Assembly (NCBI GenBank): GCA_947683625.1
Contig: CANTUR010000460.1
Coordinates: 62,001-126,000, forward strand
Origin: Mallotus nudiflorus
Taxonomy: Eukaryota > Streptophyta > Magnoliopsida > Malpighiales > Euphorbiaceae
Direction: 5' to 3'
Length of the DNA: 64,000 nucleotides
The notes beneath the pieces are model-generated. The model searched no databases, was not told the DNA's origin, and saw only the letters and a program-made list of their open reading frames with translations. The stretch's first letter is position 1, and each line of letters begins with the position of its first letter. A program made the position numbers and the translations under genes. Shown here piece by piece: positions 1 through 11,145 of the stretch.

Positions 1-75
1 TGGATTTCTACATAGCTATTTTATATTTTGACACATTCTAACATTGTCTTTAACCGGACGATTAAATTGGAATAT

Positions 76-1121
76 TGTTGGATATGAAATTAGTTATGTA
101 AGGAATGTGAGTGATTTAGAAGGAATTTATCCCTCATTAATATAAGAAAGATATCTATGGGCCCCTTGATGAGATAGACTGAAGAAAATTGCATGGCCAT
201 GCTGAAATGAATTGATAAAGAGTTATCATTTTCAGTCTACTTGGAATCAAGTCATAATATTGAACTATATAAGGATGACATTCTATGTCTTATGTTCAAT
301 TAAGATATCATGTGATAAAGGGACAATAAAATTCATTGTAATTAGGTTATGTCAGATTATTGACTTCACATGACTTGGGTAGTCATAATGTCTTGCTAGA
401 GGTCACTTATGACTTGTAGGCCTAAATAGAGATTTAGGCCCATTACCAATGTTATGTGAACCTACAGGATCACACACTTAGAATAAGCCCAAAACGAATA
501 TGGGTTTAATAAGCCCAAAATAAACTCTGTGGAAATAAATAATTAAAGTGTTTTATTTATTTATTTATTTATTTAAGATAAATGTTATTTTAAATAAATA
601 AATAAGATATTATTTCTAATTTATTTTAAAAAAAAATCAGAAAATAATAATTAGAAATTACCAAAAGGTCATTGGTAGGTGAAACCCTAATTTGGAGTCT
701 ATAAATATGTTATATTCTCTAGGGTTTCACACACTTGTTTTCTGCCTCAAAAATTTGTTTACTTTCTCCTTAGAAAACAAAGACAGAGTTTTTTCTTTTG
801 TTCTTGATTTGTGAGACAATCAAGGAGGTTGCTAGCACACACACTTCAATTCATTTTGTGAAGGGTTTTTCGTGTGGATACCCATAGAGGACGCATCCTT
901 TTGGAGACGTCTTGATCTGAACAACCAAGCCAAAAAGCTCGAGGTAAGGTGTCACCGATGTGAACCTCCTCTCATCCTTCCAGAAAATCTTGCCTCTTCT
1001 ACGTTTTGGTGAGATTCTTGAAATCCTAGCTTTAATCAAGTAGTCGAATTACATGGATCCAGGCTTGGGTACGTGATAAAATTTTAATTTTTTCGCTGCG
1101 TTTGTATCATGTATCCCAACA
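76..1121 (+). mobile_element. Solo-LTR-like sequence, 1046 bp
   Basis: The segment starts TGTTGG and ends CCAACA, the inverted ends expected of a plant LTR. A TATA-like stretch (TCTATAAATATG, near 700) and a GC-richer, T-rich end resemble promoter, R and U5 regions of a Copia-type LTR. No primer-binding site follows 1121 and no polypurine tract precedes 76, so it is not visibly part of a complete element. The flanking 5-mers (AATAT and TTTTC) do not match, so no target duplication supports a clean solo LTR. It may be a truncated or recombined LTR. The short reading frame at 851-1039 on the minus strand is incidental. Confidence 0.5.
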
Positions 1122-2300
1122 TTTTCATGGTCACGTTAATTAACTAAGGTTCATTAAGCTCCTTAGTGATTTATTACTCCCCGAAGCATTCATCTACTTG
1201 ATCAAGGTTCCCAAGTTTCATAAATCTATAAGCCGATAAATCATGCAACTTTACCCAAAAATAAGTATTTAATCAGGCCTAAAATCAAATACAAGAACAG
1301 TTATTAATAACTTGTAAAATTGACTGGCAATTAATTAATTGAAGTGAAATAATATCTAAACAAGTAATAGACTAGCTACATAAATCCAAAACCTAAAGAG
1401 ATTTTAGCCACACATAATGGCGGTAACACACAAAAACATAATTAAAGAATTAAAGAAGAAGAAGTATTATGGTTTAAACTCTTGAATTCTTACACAAATT
1501 GTTCTTTAATCTTCCTTGAATAAATCTTCCCACTAGTGTTTTTGAGAATGAATCCCTCCTTTAAAATGTTCCTGTTAACTCTTTTTATAATCCCCAACTC
1601 AAAGAACACCTAACTTGACTTGAATTCTCGAATTTCCTAAAAGAGGAAACTTCTTCTACTTGTCACCTCTTCACTTATGACTATGATATGTCCTGTAATT
1701 TCTACTACTACTTTGATCATGATCGTAAGCCATCCCATGACTCTTGAATGTCCTTTAATCAATGATTTGGCACAAATGCTTCCAAACGAGGTCTTATCTA
1801 ACTCTCTTTAATCAACTAGGTTTCCTTATTAAGTTTTCCTACAAAACAGGGGAAATCCTCATTAAAATCAAATAAAACTCTTAAATAAACCAAGATTAAA
1901 TAAGAAACTAGAATGAAAGTCTAATCTAAATAAAACGTCTAACTAAACCCAAATTCTTCCTAAATATTATCAACTAGTATTCATAATTCATTAAAATTCA
2001 ACTTTAGAATAAGTGTAAAATTACACTCAACATTGAACTTTTGGATAAAAAAAATTGGATTTAGTTGGAATGACATCACCAAAAAAATTGAAGCTATACC
2101 AAGTGTTTAGGAAGACGTTATTTAGGTAATTATATAGCCTTTTTAATTTTTATTTATTCAAGTTATTCAGGTTTATTTCTATAGGCATATAATAAGCATC
2201 ATAATTATTGTCTTTTGAATGCTTAGTTGCATCTTTAATGTCATGTAAAGCGTGTTGTTGAATTAACTTTGCAACTTATAAAATGGTAATATATGTTGCA
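1122..2300. other. AT-rich spacer, nothing recognised
   Basis: No reading frame of note, RNA gene or clear repeat boundary is seen here. The base composition (polypyrimidine and polypurine patches near 1440-1720) is compatible with old retroelement debris, but no motif supports a family. Confidence 0.4.
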
Positions 2301-2479
2301 TATGATGAGCAATTTCACTTGAGACTATTGCAAAGGAAACTTGGGCATTCTAGGATAATTCATTTTCATGGAAAGGTAGAAGAGTCAGTTAGAGATTTAA
2401 AACTGTGAACTTTAAATGCAATTTCTTGCTTAGCTATTGGTCATGTTAGATATTAGGACAAAGAACTTTATTTTTTTAG

Positions 2480-2955
2480 AAGATGCTCGTGAGCTATTTG
2501 AAAAAGATGAAATGGAAACAGAGCTGAAACCACTGGCAAGTAGAACGGAATTTACATGTTAAAGGCATTGATGAGATGCAAATGAATAATGTGCTTGTAG
2601 ATACACAAGATCCTTTGACTCAATCTATCCCGCAATCACCATCCCATGTTAGTTTTTTATCAACTTCAAGATCATCAAAACTACCTTCCAAAGGAGGTAA
2701 AAAAAAATAGAAGAATCACTTTTGATATCATTGTTAATGAACTTATGGAAGTAACTTCTTCAATGAAAGAAATTACACGTTTGACCATAAAAACTAACCA
2801 ACGTATATACACTGTAAGTGAAATTATAATGGAGTTAAAAAAAATAAGATTGAAGAAGTGGGAGTTGATGGATGCCCTTGATTTTTTGAAGGATAATGAG
2901 CATTTAGTTGAAATACTTTTTGCATGTGATGACAACATTAAACTTGATTGATTGA
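2480..2955 (+). pseudogene. Relic resembling the C-terminal part of a Myb/SANT-like (PIF/Harbinger-associated or L10-interacting) protein
   Basis: The open frame 2646-2951 encodes 101 residues whose C-terminal half (residues about 55-95, with a motif like ELKKI...ALDFLKDNEHLVEILF) resembles the C-terminal helical segment of plant Myb/SANT-like proteins, often partnered with PIF/Harbinger transposons. Upstream in-frame sequence (from about 2480, EDARELFEKDEMETE-like) looks related but is broken by frameshifts. There is no Myb/SANT DNA-binding domain in the readable part and no neighbouring intact transposase. The family resemblance is from memory of sequence style only; it could be an unrelated decayed frame. 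Confidence 0.3.
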
Positions 2956-3071
2956 AAACAAAAATGGAGATAAATAGCTAGACTATAATATTAGATTTAA
3001 TTTTTTAGACTTTTTTTCTACAATAGTTGTAAGACTTCAAGTTATTTTTAAATTATGAATGATATTGTAAA

Positions 3072-3108
<37 letters not shown>

Positions 3109-3720
3109 GTATAGTCGATAATTACTTGTAGTTGAGTTGTGTTTTTGTTTACAATTATTCAATTCTTTTTAATTAATCTAACCTTAATTTAGATTTTTCA
3201 TATAATCATAATTTTATTTTTTTAATGAATTTTGAATTAAAAATTAAAAATTTATAAATTGGAACATTAAAATTTTAAAATATAATTAAAAAGAAATATT
3301 TAAAAAGAAATTAAATGAATATTGTTAAATAATAGCAATTTTAATAATATACTATGAAATTTAAAAAAAAAAGTAAAATATAATCTATTTAAAAAGATAT
3401 TTTTTATCAAAATTAAAAATTAACTTTAATTCTAAATTTATATTAAATATAATATAACAAAATATAAATTTTATTTTATTTCAAATAAATTTTATAACCT
3501 ATTTATTTAAACTACACACTTTCATTAATGAATTTAAAGGACTTAGAGTCCAATTATTGCATTGGTCAATGATAAAATGATGTTCAGCTTGTGTACCATT
3601 CATTCATTCAAATTACAGAAATATCTTATAACTTGTCGCCATCAAGTTTTTATTTTTTATTTTTTTTTCAGATAATGCCACCATAAAATTGTTGGTATTT
3701 CCTTTTTAAAAAAATTAAAT
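2956..3720. other. AT-rich spacer with an (ATT)n microsatellite
   Basis: About 35 bp of ATT repeats lie at 3074-3106. The rest is AT-rich, with homopolymer runs of A and T, and holds no gene that I can support. Confidence 0.6.
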
Positions 3721-3830
3721 TATTGATATTTAAAGAAACCCCTCTCAAATTTCAGTTCTATCACAAAATGTCTTTCTTATCTTTATTTTTATAGCTATTT
3801 CCATCGTTTCTTCTTTTATAATCGGAAGGC
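3721..3830 (+). pseudogene. Fragment of the P450 5' end (leader plus first ~22 codons)
   Basis: This 110-bp stretch aligns by eye with 13639-13750, the leader and signal-anchor start of the intact P450 downstream. It shares the CCTCTCAAAT leader, the TTCTATCACAAAATG start context and the TCCATCGTTTCTTC segment. A substitution pattern places a stop (TAG) within the first ten codons, and similarity ends at about 3830, before the proline-rich hinge. It is a dead 5' fragment of the same gene family, lying just outside the left edge of the inverted duplication. Confidence 0.75.
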
Positions 3831-3879
3831 TAGGTATCAGGATTGGTGTTTTTTTTTTTTTAGTTTTTAAAAACAAACA

Positions 3880-4058
3880 AGTTTTGATAATTTTAATCGA
3901 GTGGCAGTTCAAATTTCAATTAACCATAAAAATGATAATAAAAAAAGAAAAGAAGGAAACATTAATTTTTGGTAGCCAAATGGTGGGGCGCGCATCCGTA
4001 GATTTGAACCAACAACCTCTAATTTGAAGTTAAAAACCTTCACCACTTCACCTCAAGT
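3880..4058 (-). repeat. Possible tRNA-derived SINE (Pol III A and B boxes on the minus strand)
   Basis: Read on the minus strand, 4038-4056 gives an A-box-like GGTGAAGTGGTGAAGG. About 35 bp further, 4001-4010 gives a B-box-like GGTTCAAATC, the spacing and order of a tRNA-like Pol III promoter. The downstream part (to about 3880) lacks a clear tail. A short duplicated segment (CCACTTCACCT...AAGTGCAT) at 4042-4075 and 4075-4108 borders it. It does not fold into a convincing tRNA, so a SINE head is the better reading. Confidence 0.4.
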
Positions 4059-4199
4059 GCATATTTAATATATTCCACTTCACCTTAAGTGCATGTTTGA
4101 TATATTTTAGTTATATATATGTATGTATTTGATTTTTCAAACGGTTTGAATATTTTAATTCATTTTCACTTAAACCTTTCAGTTTTGAAAAATACAAAT

Positions 4200-4440
4200 C
4201 AAATCAAATTGAAAATATCATTTTTTTTATTTGGTTCTTGCACACTCCTAAATATAAATTCAGTTCACACCTTTCAGTTATGGATGATATAGGTTCTATT
4301 TTCACTCTTCTAGTTGTGAATGGATAATTTTTTTTCCTTTTAGTTTGCCCCCTTTCAATTGTGGTGAATATAAGTTCAGTTTGCACCGTCTAATTGTATT
4401 ATTAATGCCAATAGCTTATTCAAATTGAATTGAATGATTT
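4200..4440 (+). repeat. AT-rich ~240-bp module, copy 1
   Basis: The module begins in the AATTGAAAATATCA region and runs through ATTTGGTTC, AAATATAAATTCAG, a GTTGTGAATGG stretch and CAATTGTGGTG to ATTGAATGATTTCC. Related copies are at 4475-4740 and 5265-5530 on this strand, and at about 18370-18620, 19090-19370, 20000-20290 and 20700-20985 on the other. It has no coding capacity; frames such as 4204-4386 (-) are incidental. Confidence 0.7.
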
Positions 4441-4474
4441 CCATGAGAGAGGAATGATTTCCATAAGAGAGGTT

Positions 4475-4740
4475 TTGAAAAATACAAATCAAATCGAATT
4501 GAAAATATCATTTTTTTTATTTGGTTCCTATACACCCATAAATATAAATTCAGTTTGCACCTTCCAGTTGTGGATAATATAAGTTCAATTTTCACTATTA
4601 TGATTGTGAGTGGGTAATTTTTTTTTTTTTTCTTATGGTTTCAATTGTGGCGGATATAAGTTTAATTTGCACCTTCTAATTGAATTGTTAATGTTAATAG
4701 CTGACTCAAATTTAATTGAATGATTTCAACAAGAGAGAAC
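4475..4740 (+). repeat. AT-rich ~240-bp module, copy 2
   Basis: This is a tandem neighbour of copy 1, sharing the same succession of landmarks (AAAATATCATTTTTTTTATT, TATACACCCATAAATATAAA, GATTGTGAGTGG, CAATTGTGGCGGATATAAG). Confidence 0.7.
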
Positions 4741-5264
4741 TTTTTCAACATTTATTTTTATATACAAATTCAAAAGTTTATATATAAAAAAAATATATAT
4801 TTATTGTAATTTGTATCAATAAATATTAATATTTTCCATTATATATATATATATTTGAACAATTGAGAAGTTAATGGAAAGTAGAAGATTCAACCTATAT
4901 ATAACAGAAAATGAAAAAATATCTACCGAAGGCTATTAATAAATATTTTAAGCTTTTTTCCAAAAAATAAATAAATAAATATTTTAGGCTTTAGTTTTGG
5001 ACCTTAATTAACTATGAATTTTATGCCTGTATTGCTTTTTTTTTTTTAACTAACTGTATTGCTTATTTAACACGTGGTCAGTATGTGCTACTCATTAATT
5101 CAAACAATCATATCAATCACTCATTAAATTTAAAATTTTATGAACTAAAATAGATATAATTAATTTCATTAAATTATATATACTTTTTATAAAATTTTTG
5201 AATATTTAATATATATGAAAAATTTTAGGTAATTCGACTAATTCATTTTAAAATGAATTTTTTA

Positions 5265-5530
5265 ATTTTGAAATATACAAATTAAACCGAATTGAAAATA
5301 TCATTTTTTTTATTTGGTTCCTACACACTTCTAAATATAAATTCAATTCACACCTTCCCATTGTGGAAGATAAGGTTCAATTTTCACCTTCTCATTATGC
5401 GTGGGTAATTTTTTTTTTCTATGATTTTCACCTTTTCAATTGTGACTTATATAAGTTTAGTTTTCATCTTTCAATTGAATTATTAATCCCAATGGGTTAT
5501 TCAAATTAAGTTGAATGAATTTCATAAGAG
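5265..5530 (+). repeat. AT-rich ~240-bp module, copy 3
   Basis: Same landmarks as copies 1 and 2 (TATTTGGTTCCTACACAC, TAAATATAAATTCAATTCAC, CAATTGTGACTTATATAAG). It is preceded at 5060-5265 by the ACGTGGTCAG and AAAATTTTAGGTAATTCGAC segment, which recurs inverted at 18590-18760 and 20290-20470. Confidence 0.7.
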
Positions 5531-5890
5531 AAATAAAAAAATTTCAATATTTATTTTTATACATAAAATATAAATTTAAAAGTTTATATAAAAAAATTAT
5601 ATTTATTGTAACTTGCATAAACAAATATTAATACTCTTCATTATATATATATATTATTTTATTTTATTTTTTAACAATTGAGAAGTTAAAGGAAGAATGA
5701 AAGATTCAAGTCATATATATAAAAAAAATAGAAAAAAAATCTATCGAAGGCTATTAAGAAATTTTTTTGAACAACCATGAGATATTACACTTTATATATA
5801 CATTAATTTATTTATATATTTATCATATCTCATATTTATTATATAATATTTATTATTATTATTATTATTAAGTGTTGATATATTTCCTAG

Positions 5891-6007
5891 TTGTATAGAT
5901 TATAAAAAGGGGACAGGCTGTCTGACCGGAAATTGGTTGTGTGATGCTATAAGTACGGCTTTGGCTAGTCCATGATATAATCTGTATAGCTATGAAATAT
6001 AATTTTA
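5891..6007 (+). repeat. Viral terminal direct repeat, left copy
   Basis: This 117-bp sequence recurs at 12941-13057 with 7 differences, all transitions. It lies in the viral leader just before the primer site. Confidence 0.9.
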
Positions 6008-6024
6008 ATGGAGCTCTGGAAAAT

Positions 6025-6036
6025 TGGTATCAGAGC
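6025..6036 (+). promoter_or_regulatory. Reverse-transcription primer-binding site (initiator tRNA-Met)
   Basis: TGGTATCAGAGC is the standard plant pararetrovirus and retroelement sequence complementary to the 3' end of initiator tRNA-Met. It lies 18 bp after the terminal repeat and 68 bp before the probable polyprotein ATG. Confidence 0.9.
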
Positions 6037-6103
6037 CTAGTTTTTGCATAAGGTGGAATTGTTATAATTCATATGAAGATTGAAAGAGAAGAAATTCTTA
6101 AAC

Positions 6104-6367
6104 ATGACAGAACCAGAAAGCTCTTCTGTTCCCTCTTCTACTCCCTCTGTAATATGTGATTATAAGTATGTGCCAACTAAGTCTGTTGTCGTTACCCTAT
6201 CACCCCCCATCAACCAAACCACCCAGAAAAAGACCGATTACTTGTATGAATTTACTTACCTTCCTGAAGATCAAAAGATTGAAGAATCAAAATTCCCCCT
6301 GTTGAATCCCTATAATGCCTTCTCAAAATCCAAAATAAACTGGAAACAATCTTTTAAAGCTTTGTAA
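6104..6367 (+). pseudogene. Viral polyprotein, N-terminal segment
   Basis: The ATG at 6104 (reading MTEPES...) opens an 87-codon frame ending at TAA 6365-6367. It is Ser/Pro/Thr-rich with no recognised domain. The next viral frame (+1 phase) is open from 6358 onward but has stops at 6313 and 6355, so a small indel close to 6356-6365 most probably split a continuous polyprotein here. An upstream TTG-initiated version of the same frame (6080) is less likely than the ATG. Confidence 0.7.
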
Positions 6368-8190
6368 ACCGACCCACTTCCTCTATAAAAGAATATGTTC
6401 AAGCCTCCAGCTTTGACCAACACCATATACCAGCCTCTCAGACAGAACAATTTGTGACCTTAGAAATTCCTCCAGAATTTCTAAGAACTTGGCTTAATCA
6501 GGGATACACTCATATCCACTTTGGAGCTATAAGGTTAGGACTCTCCTACCATGGCAGAGCAGGGCAACCTGTTTTCTCTAGAATCGCTCTTTTGGATTCT
6601 AGATATAAACAGTATCAACATGCTGTAATTGGGACCGTAAAGACATCCTTAAATGCTGGCTCAGTATTCTTTACATTTTTCCCAAATTATAATCTGGTCC
6701 TTTCTGATCCCCATGCCTTGACAGCTTTAAAAGTCCAACTCCAGATCCTTGGTGCTGAACAAATCTCCACAGCCAAAGTAGCCACCCTTCACTACCAAAT
6801 TGTCTACCGTCTCCAAAACCATGCTATCAACTTGTCACTACCATGTGTCCAAAATGATGCTTTGTTCATAAAAGCAAACTCTCATAATACTCCCACATGC
6901 ATTCACACACCCAAACAACTTTCTAGGAATGATTTGTTAAAATTATTCCCAGAAAAGTGGATCACCAATTATGAGAAGTTGCATGAGACAGTGGAGCCAA
7001 TTCAAGGTACAGACCCTGTGCATATCAAAAGATCTGATGGATCAGTTGATTCGATCTTTAGAAGAAAACAAGAGACTCCTACAGTTTTTAATACACAGTT
7101 CATGATCAATCCTTGGGATCCAGAAGATAACATCCCTGTAGCCTCTTTTGATAATTATGGAAGACCAGTCTATGCTTTTAAGCGTGATGGTCACTGTTAT
7201 TTTGATTATTGTGATTGTGATGATTGTTATGTTGCATCCTACTTTGATGATGATAAGAAGAAAAAGAAAAAGAAGAAGTCTCCAAGAAAATATAGTGAAA
7301 AGGAATTCAGAAGAAGATATGAAGATGGAGATTCAAGCATCTGTACTCTGGGACAACCTTCAGGAAAATATGATTATCTTGTATCATATTCTCCTCCTGC
7401 TTGGTACAAACCACCAACTACTCAAAATATTCCTCCTGAACCTTGCAAGCCTCAAATACCTCCTGCCCAGCCAAAACCTAAGGCAACTCCTCTTCCATGT
7501 TACAAAAAAGCTTTGAAATGGGTAAGAAAAGAAAACTCAACTGAGATTCAAAAGTCAAAGTCTTTACCCCAAATCTGTATGTTCCAACCCACAGACTTTC
7601 CTCCTTTAACCAAAGAAAAAAAAAACCAAATCACCATACAACCCTTTATCCTGGAATCAAACATTATTGATGCAGATGGCAGACCTAGACAAACAACTCC
7701 GGCTGAAGCAGTAGTCAACTGGCAGACACAAAATGCTTATGCTCAAAATCAAAAATTGAAGCTTATTGAAGAAAAGATTGATGGAGTTACTGAACATATG
7801 AATTTGGCAGAAAAAAAGTTCCAGGCCTTTGAAAAACGAATGACAGCCGTTCATACAGAATTACAAAGGCAGATAGAGATGAAATACCAGGAACTTATGC
7901 GAATCATCAGCAACAAAGGCACATTGAATAGCATTCAAATGAAAGAAACAGAAATTTTAAACTTGAAAGCCCAGGTTGACCAACTTGAAAAAGATCTTAA
8001 AAGAAAGAAAGAAGAGTTGTCCTCACAAACCTCTTCAAAATCCTTCTCTCCAGATCCTTTTGGTCTTTTGTACAGCCCTTATTCAATTCCCAGTTCACCA
8101 TACACAGCCTCTTCCACCCAATCTTTATTTCCTGCACCAACAGCTCCCTTGAATATTCCTCCAAACTTTCAAGGATTTAAATCCTCATAA
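6358..8190 (+). pseudogene. Viral polyprotein segment: movement protein and linker
   Basis: About 610 codons. The N-terminal ~170 residues have the features of the caulimovirid 30K-superfamily movement protein, which lets virus pass through plasmodesmata. A Tyr/Asp/Cys-rich stretch (about 7190-7250), a Lys-rich run (7255-7280) and Pro-rich linkers follow. A predicted coiled coil (7740-8030, with repeated Glu/Lys/Leu heptad-like spacing) comes next, then a Ser/Pro-rich end. TAA at 8188-8190 terminates the frame, but the same frame stays open immediately afterwards up to the next segment, so this is a single in-frame nonsense change in a longer polyprotein. Frames at 7148-7516 (+) and 7657-7854 (-) are shadows. 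Confidence 0.8.
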
Positions 8191-10080
8191 AAAACCCCCT
8201 CTCAAACACAGTCCCCTGATGAAACAACAGCAAAAAAAGGGAAAACAGTCCATTTCTCTCAAACTGAGAAACCTAAAACAACACCTTCTGAATCATTACC
8301 TAAAAATACCTCACCAACCTCATCACCAAAAGAGCCAGAACACCCTCTAATGATGGTAAATCCCATCTCTTCCTTTTTGGAAGAATGTGCTGAAAATGTC
8401 ATGCCCAGCTTTTCAATTGAATCTGATTCAAAGGAAAGTTCATCTTCTGAATCTTCAGAAAGTGACTTGGATTCAGATTTTGAAATACCCTACCAATTGA
8501 TGGCTGATAATGCTACATCTTCTAGAGGACCTCAAGTTGAAGAAGTTGATGATCCAGAAGAAGAATTTGAACAGCCCAGAACATCACAGCCAAATCCGCA
8601 GGCAAATTTCCAAAAAAATACTGGAAATTACTTCACCTTGGATGATGTTCCTCCTTCACAATACAGGAATAGATTTCTAGAATTCAGAGCATGGATAGCT
8701 GGACAAATGATTATTCCTGGAGCAGAAATCAGGGTTGTTATTGAAACATTTCTTGCAAAAATGGTGGGAAAGCTAGCAAACTGGTATGCTTCTTTGAATG
8801 CTTATGCTAGAACCCAGTTGATGGATGCCACATCACCGGAAGATTTCCTAGGACTCTTGCATTATGAGTTCTTAGGAAAATGGGATGATGATCTTGAAGT
8901 GGCACGAAAGGAGTATTACCAGATGAAATGTTGTTCACTACAAAGAAAAGATCTAGAAAGACATTTCCAAAATATGTCTACTAGATTTTACCTGTTAGGA
9001 GGCACTGCTAATCCTGATTTAAAACAAGCCTTTTTGGCCTCTATTCCCGAGATTCTTGCCTCTCGAATGTTTTCAATCCTTCAACAATCAAATTACAAAG
9101 TTGGAGATGTACCAATGGGACATTTGTATCAGATCATGATTCAGGCTCATACCCAGTTATATGATCAAAGGAAGATGATTAAACTGTATCTGGGCAGTAG
9201 GAAGAATCCTTTGGGAAAACTTTCATATGACAGGCCTGATTTGCAGATCAAATGCAAAGATGCTGATATTTGTGTTTGTCCATCAAAGAAGAAGAAACAT
9301 TTCTTCAAACTAAAGAAGAAAGGGAAAAGATCCAAGTTTAAGAAGTGGAAGTATTATAAGAAGAAAAAGTTCCGTGGTAAGAAAAAAACTGACAGATGCT
9401 ACATTTGTGGAAAAAAAGGTCATTTTGCAAAAAACTGCCCTTCAAAAACAAAGAAGACTGAGCAAATGATTCAACAAATCCAGCAGATCACTAAAGTAGA
9501 TTTGAATGATGCTGATCTTGAGTCTCTCTTTTCAGAAGAGGAAGAAGCTTCACCAGAATGTGTTTTTGCTATAGGCCAAGAGGCAGACTCAGAAACTTCC
9601 AGCTCTGAAACAGAATCATGGAATGACCAGTTCTTAATTGGTGGTGATAATAGAGACATGATAGCCCTAACTCATGAAAAACATCCAATACCTTTGTTCC
9701 TTATCCAAATTTACCCAACCAGTTATTCCAAACCCATAAAACTTGTAGCCTTGATCGACACTGGAGCCAAAACTACCATTCTCAATCCAAAAGCCTTGCC
9801 TAAAGAATGTTGGAAACATCATTCTGAGTATTTCTCTACAGCTAATGGAGAATTACTTGAAACTGGCCTTAAAACCAGACACCCAATAAAGATCCAATTC
9901 TTTCCAAATTGTTACACCTGGACACATGTTCTTGGATCTTCTTTACCTGGAAAAGATATTGTCATTGGCTTTGATGTCTATTGGAAGATGAAAGACTTGA
10001 GAATTCTTCCAAATGGACTCAAGTTCAAGAAATACTTTCAACCATTCACCAATATTTCATCTATCCTTGTTGTTGACTAA
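8191..10080 (+). pseudogene. Viral polyprotein segment: coat protein with zinc knuckle, and aspartic protease
   Basis: This continues in the frame of the movement-protein segment after its stop; the first ATG is at 8350. An acidic, Ser-rich region (8400-8600) precedes a globular coat-like region (8640-9200). A Lys/Arg-rich tract and a CCHC zinc knuckle (Cys-X2-Cys-X4-His-X4-Cys, about 9397-9438) follow, typical of RNA or DNA packaging in caulimovirid coat proteins. The retroviral-type protease active site (Asp-Thr-Gly-Ala) is at about 9757-9768. The stop TAA at 10078-10080 is followed by more open frame, so it is again an interrupting nonsense codon. The 9471-9659 minus-strand frame is a shadow. 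Confidence 0.85.
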
Positions 10081-11145
10081 ACCATTTCTCAACCAAACCT
10101 CCAAACTATTCATGAGTTCTTATTAAAAGAATGCAGTGCTCAGTCTCATACAGAGTTTCTTCAGAAATGCTCATCAGCATTGTGGAAAAATGAGGAGTTC
10201 TTCATCTCCTTACCTTTCAAACAAAATGAAGATGTCAACCTAACAAAGGCAACTCATCTAGGAATGACTCCCTCTGATCTTAAATTGGCAATTGAAGAAT
10301 GCAACCAATTGGAAGACCAAGGCCTAGTTGCTCCCACAAAATCAGAATGGGCATGTCAAGCTTTTTATGTAAATAAAAGATCAGAACAAGTTCGTGGGAA
10401 GAAAAGATTGGTGATCGACTATCAGCCTTTGAATTTCTTCCTCATGGATGACAAATTCCCTTTGCCAAAAATTTCCTCATTATTTGCATTTTTGGCGGGA
10501 GCTAAAGTCTTTTCAAAATTTGATTTGAAGGCTGGATTTTGGCAACTTGGAATCAAAGAAGAAGACAGATACAAAACGGGCTTTTGTATTCCAAATAGAC
10601 ACTATCAATGGAATGTGCTGCCTTTTGGACTCAAAGTAGCCCCATCACTATTCCAACGGGCTATGATAAAAATCTTTGAGCCCATCCTCTCCAACGCTCT
10701 TGTTTATATTGATGATATTCTTTTATTTTCTGCAGATATAAAAGCCCATGAGAAACTGCTCCAACAGTTTGCTAATCTTGTACGACATTATGGTGTTATG
10801 CTTTCACCCACCAAAATGTTCATTGGCCAAACAGAAATAGACTTTCTTGGGATGAAATTTAAAGAAGGGAAGTATCTTCCAGGTCCTCATGTTGCAACAG
10901 AACTGGATAAATTTCCAAAAGAAAATCTTTCTGTCAAACAAATCAGACAAGTTCTTGGCATTATCAATTATCTCAGAGATTTTATTCCTCACCTGACAAA
11001 GAAGACAGCCCCTCTCAGAGCTCTTCTAAGAAAGAATCCTCCACCATGGTCCTCAGAACAAACAGAAACTCTTGAACAACTCAGAATTTGCACAAAGAAT
11101 CTTCCTGATCTCCAGATTCCCTCCATAGGAAAAAGAATTCTTTAA
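10081..11145 (+). pseudogene. Viral polyprotein segment: reverse transcriptase
   Basis: Same frame as the two segments upstream, with the first ATG at 10180. Reverse-transcriptase blocks appear in the correct order: a VIDYQ block (about 10410), FSKFDLKAGF (about 10510), the LPFGL block (about 10620) and the catalytic YIDD box (about 10707-10718). FLGMKF (about 10840) and the thumb-connection region follow. Both catalytic aspartates are present. TAA at 11143-11145 cuts the frame immediately before the RNase H domain. Confidence 0.9.

Larger units (their letters stand above)
4128..5890 (+). repeat. Inverted duplication, left arm (outer part, before the viral insert)
   Basis: The minus-strand reading of about 18000-21013 matches this block in order. 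It includes the outer edge (GGTTTGAATATTTTAATTC near 4132 against its complement near 21010), three ~240-bp modules, the TTAACACGTGGTCAGTATG segment near 5070, and the ATT array followed by GTGTTGATAT...TTTCCTAG at 5850-5890. The match continues beyond the viral insertion at 13058. Copies differ by many small substitutions and indels. Confidence 0.75.

Noticed and set aside
76..1121. Complete LTR retrotransposon at the left edge
   Set aside because: No primer site follows and no polypurine tract precedes this LTR-like sequence, so only a solo or truncated LTR can be supported.
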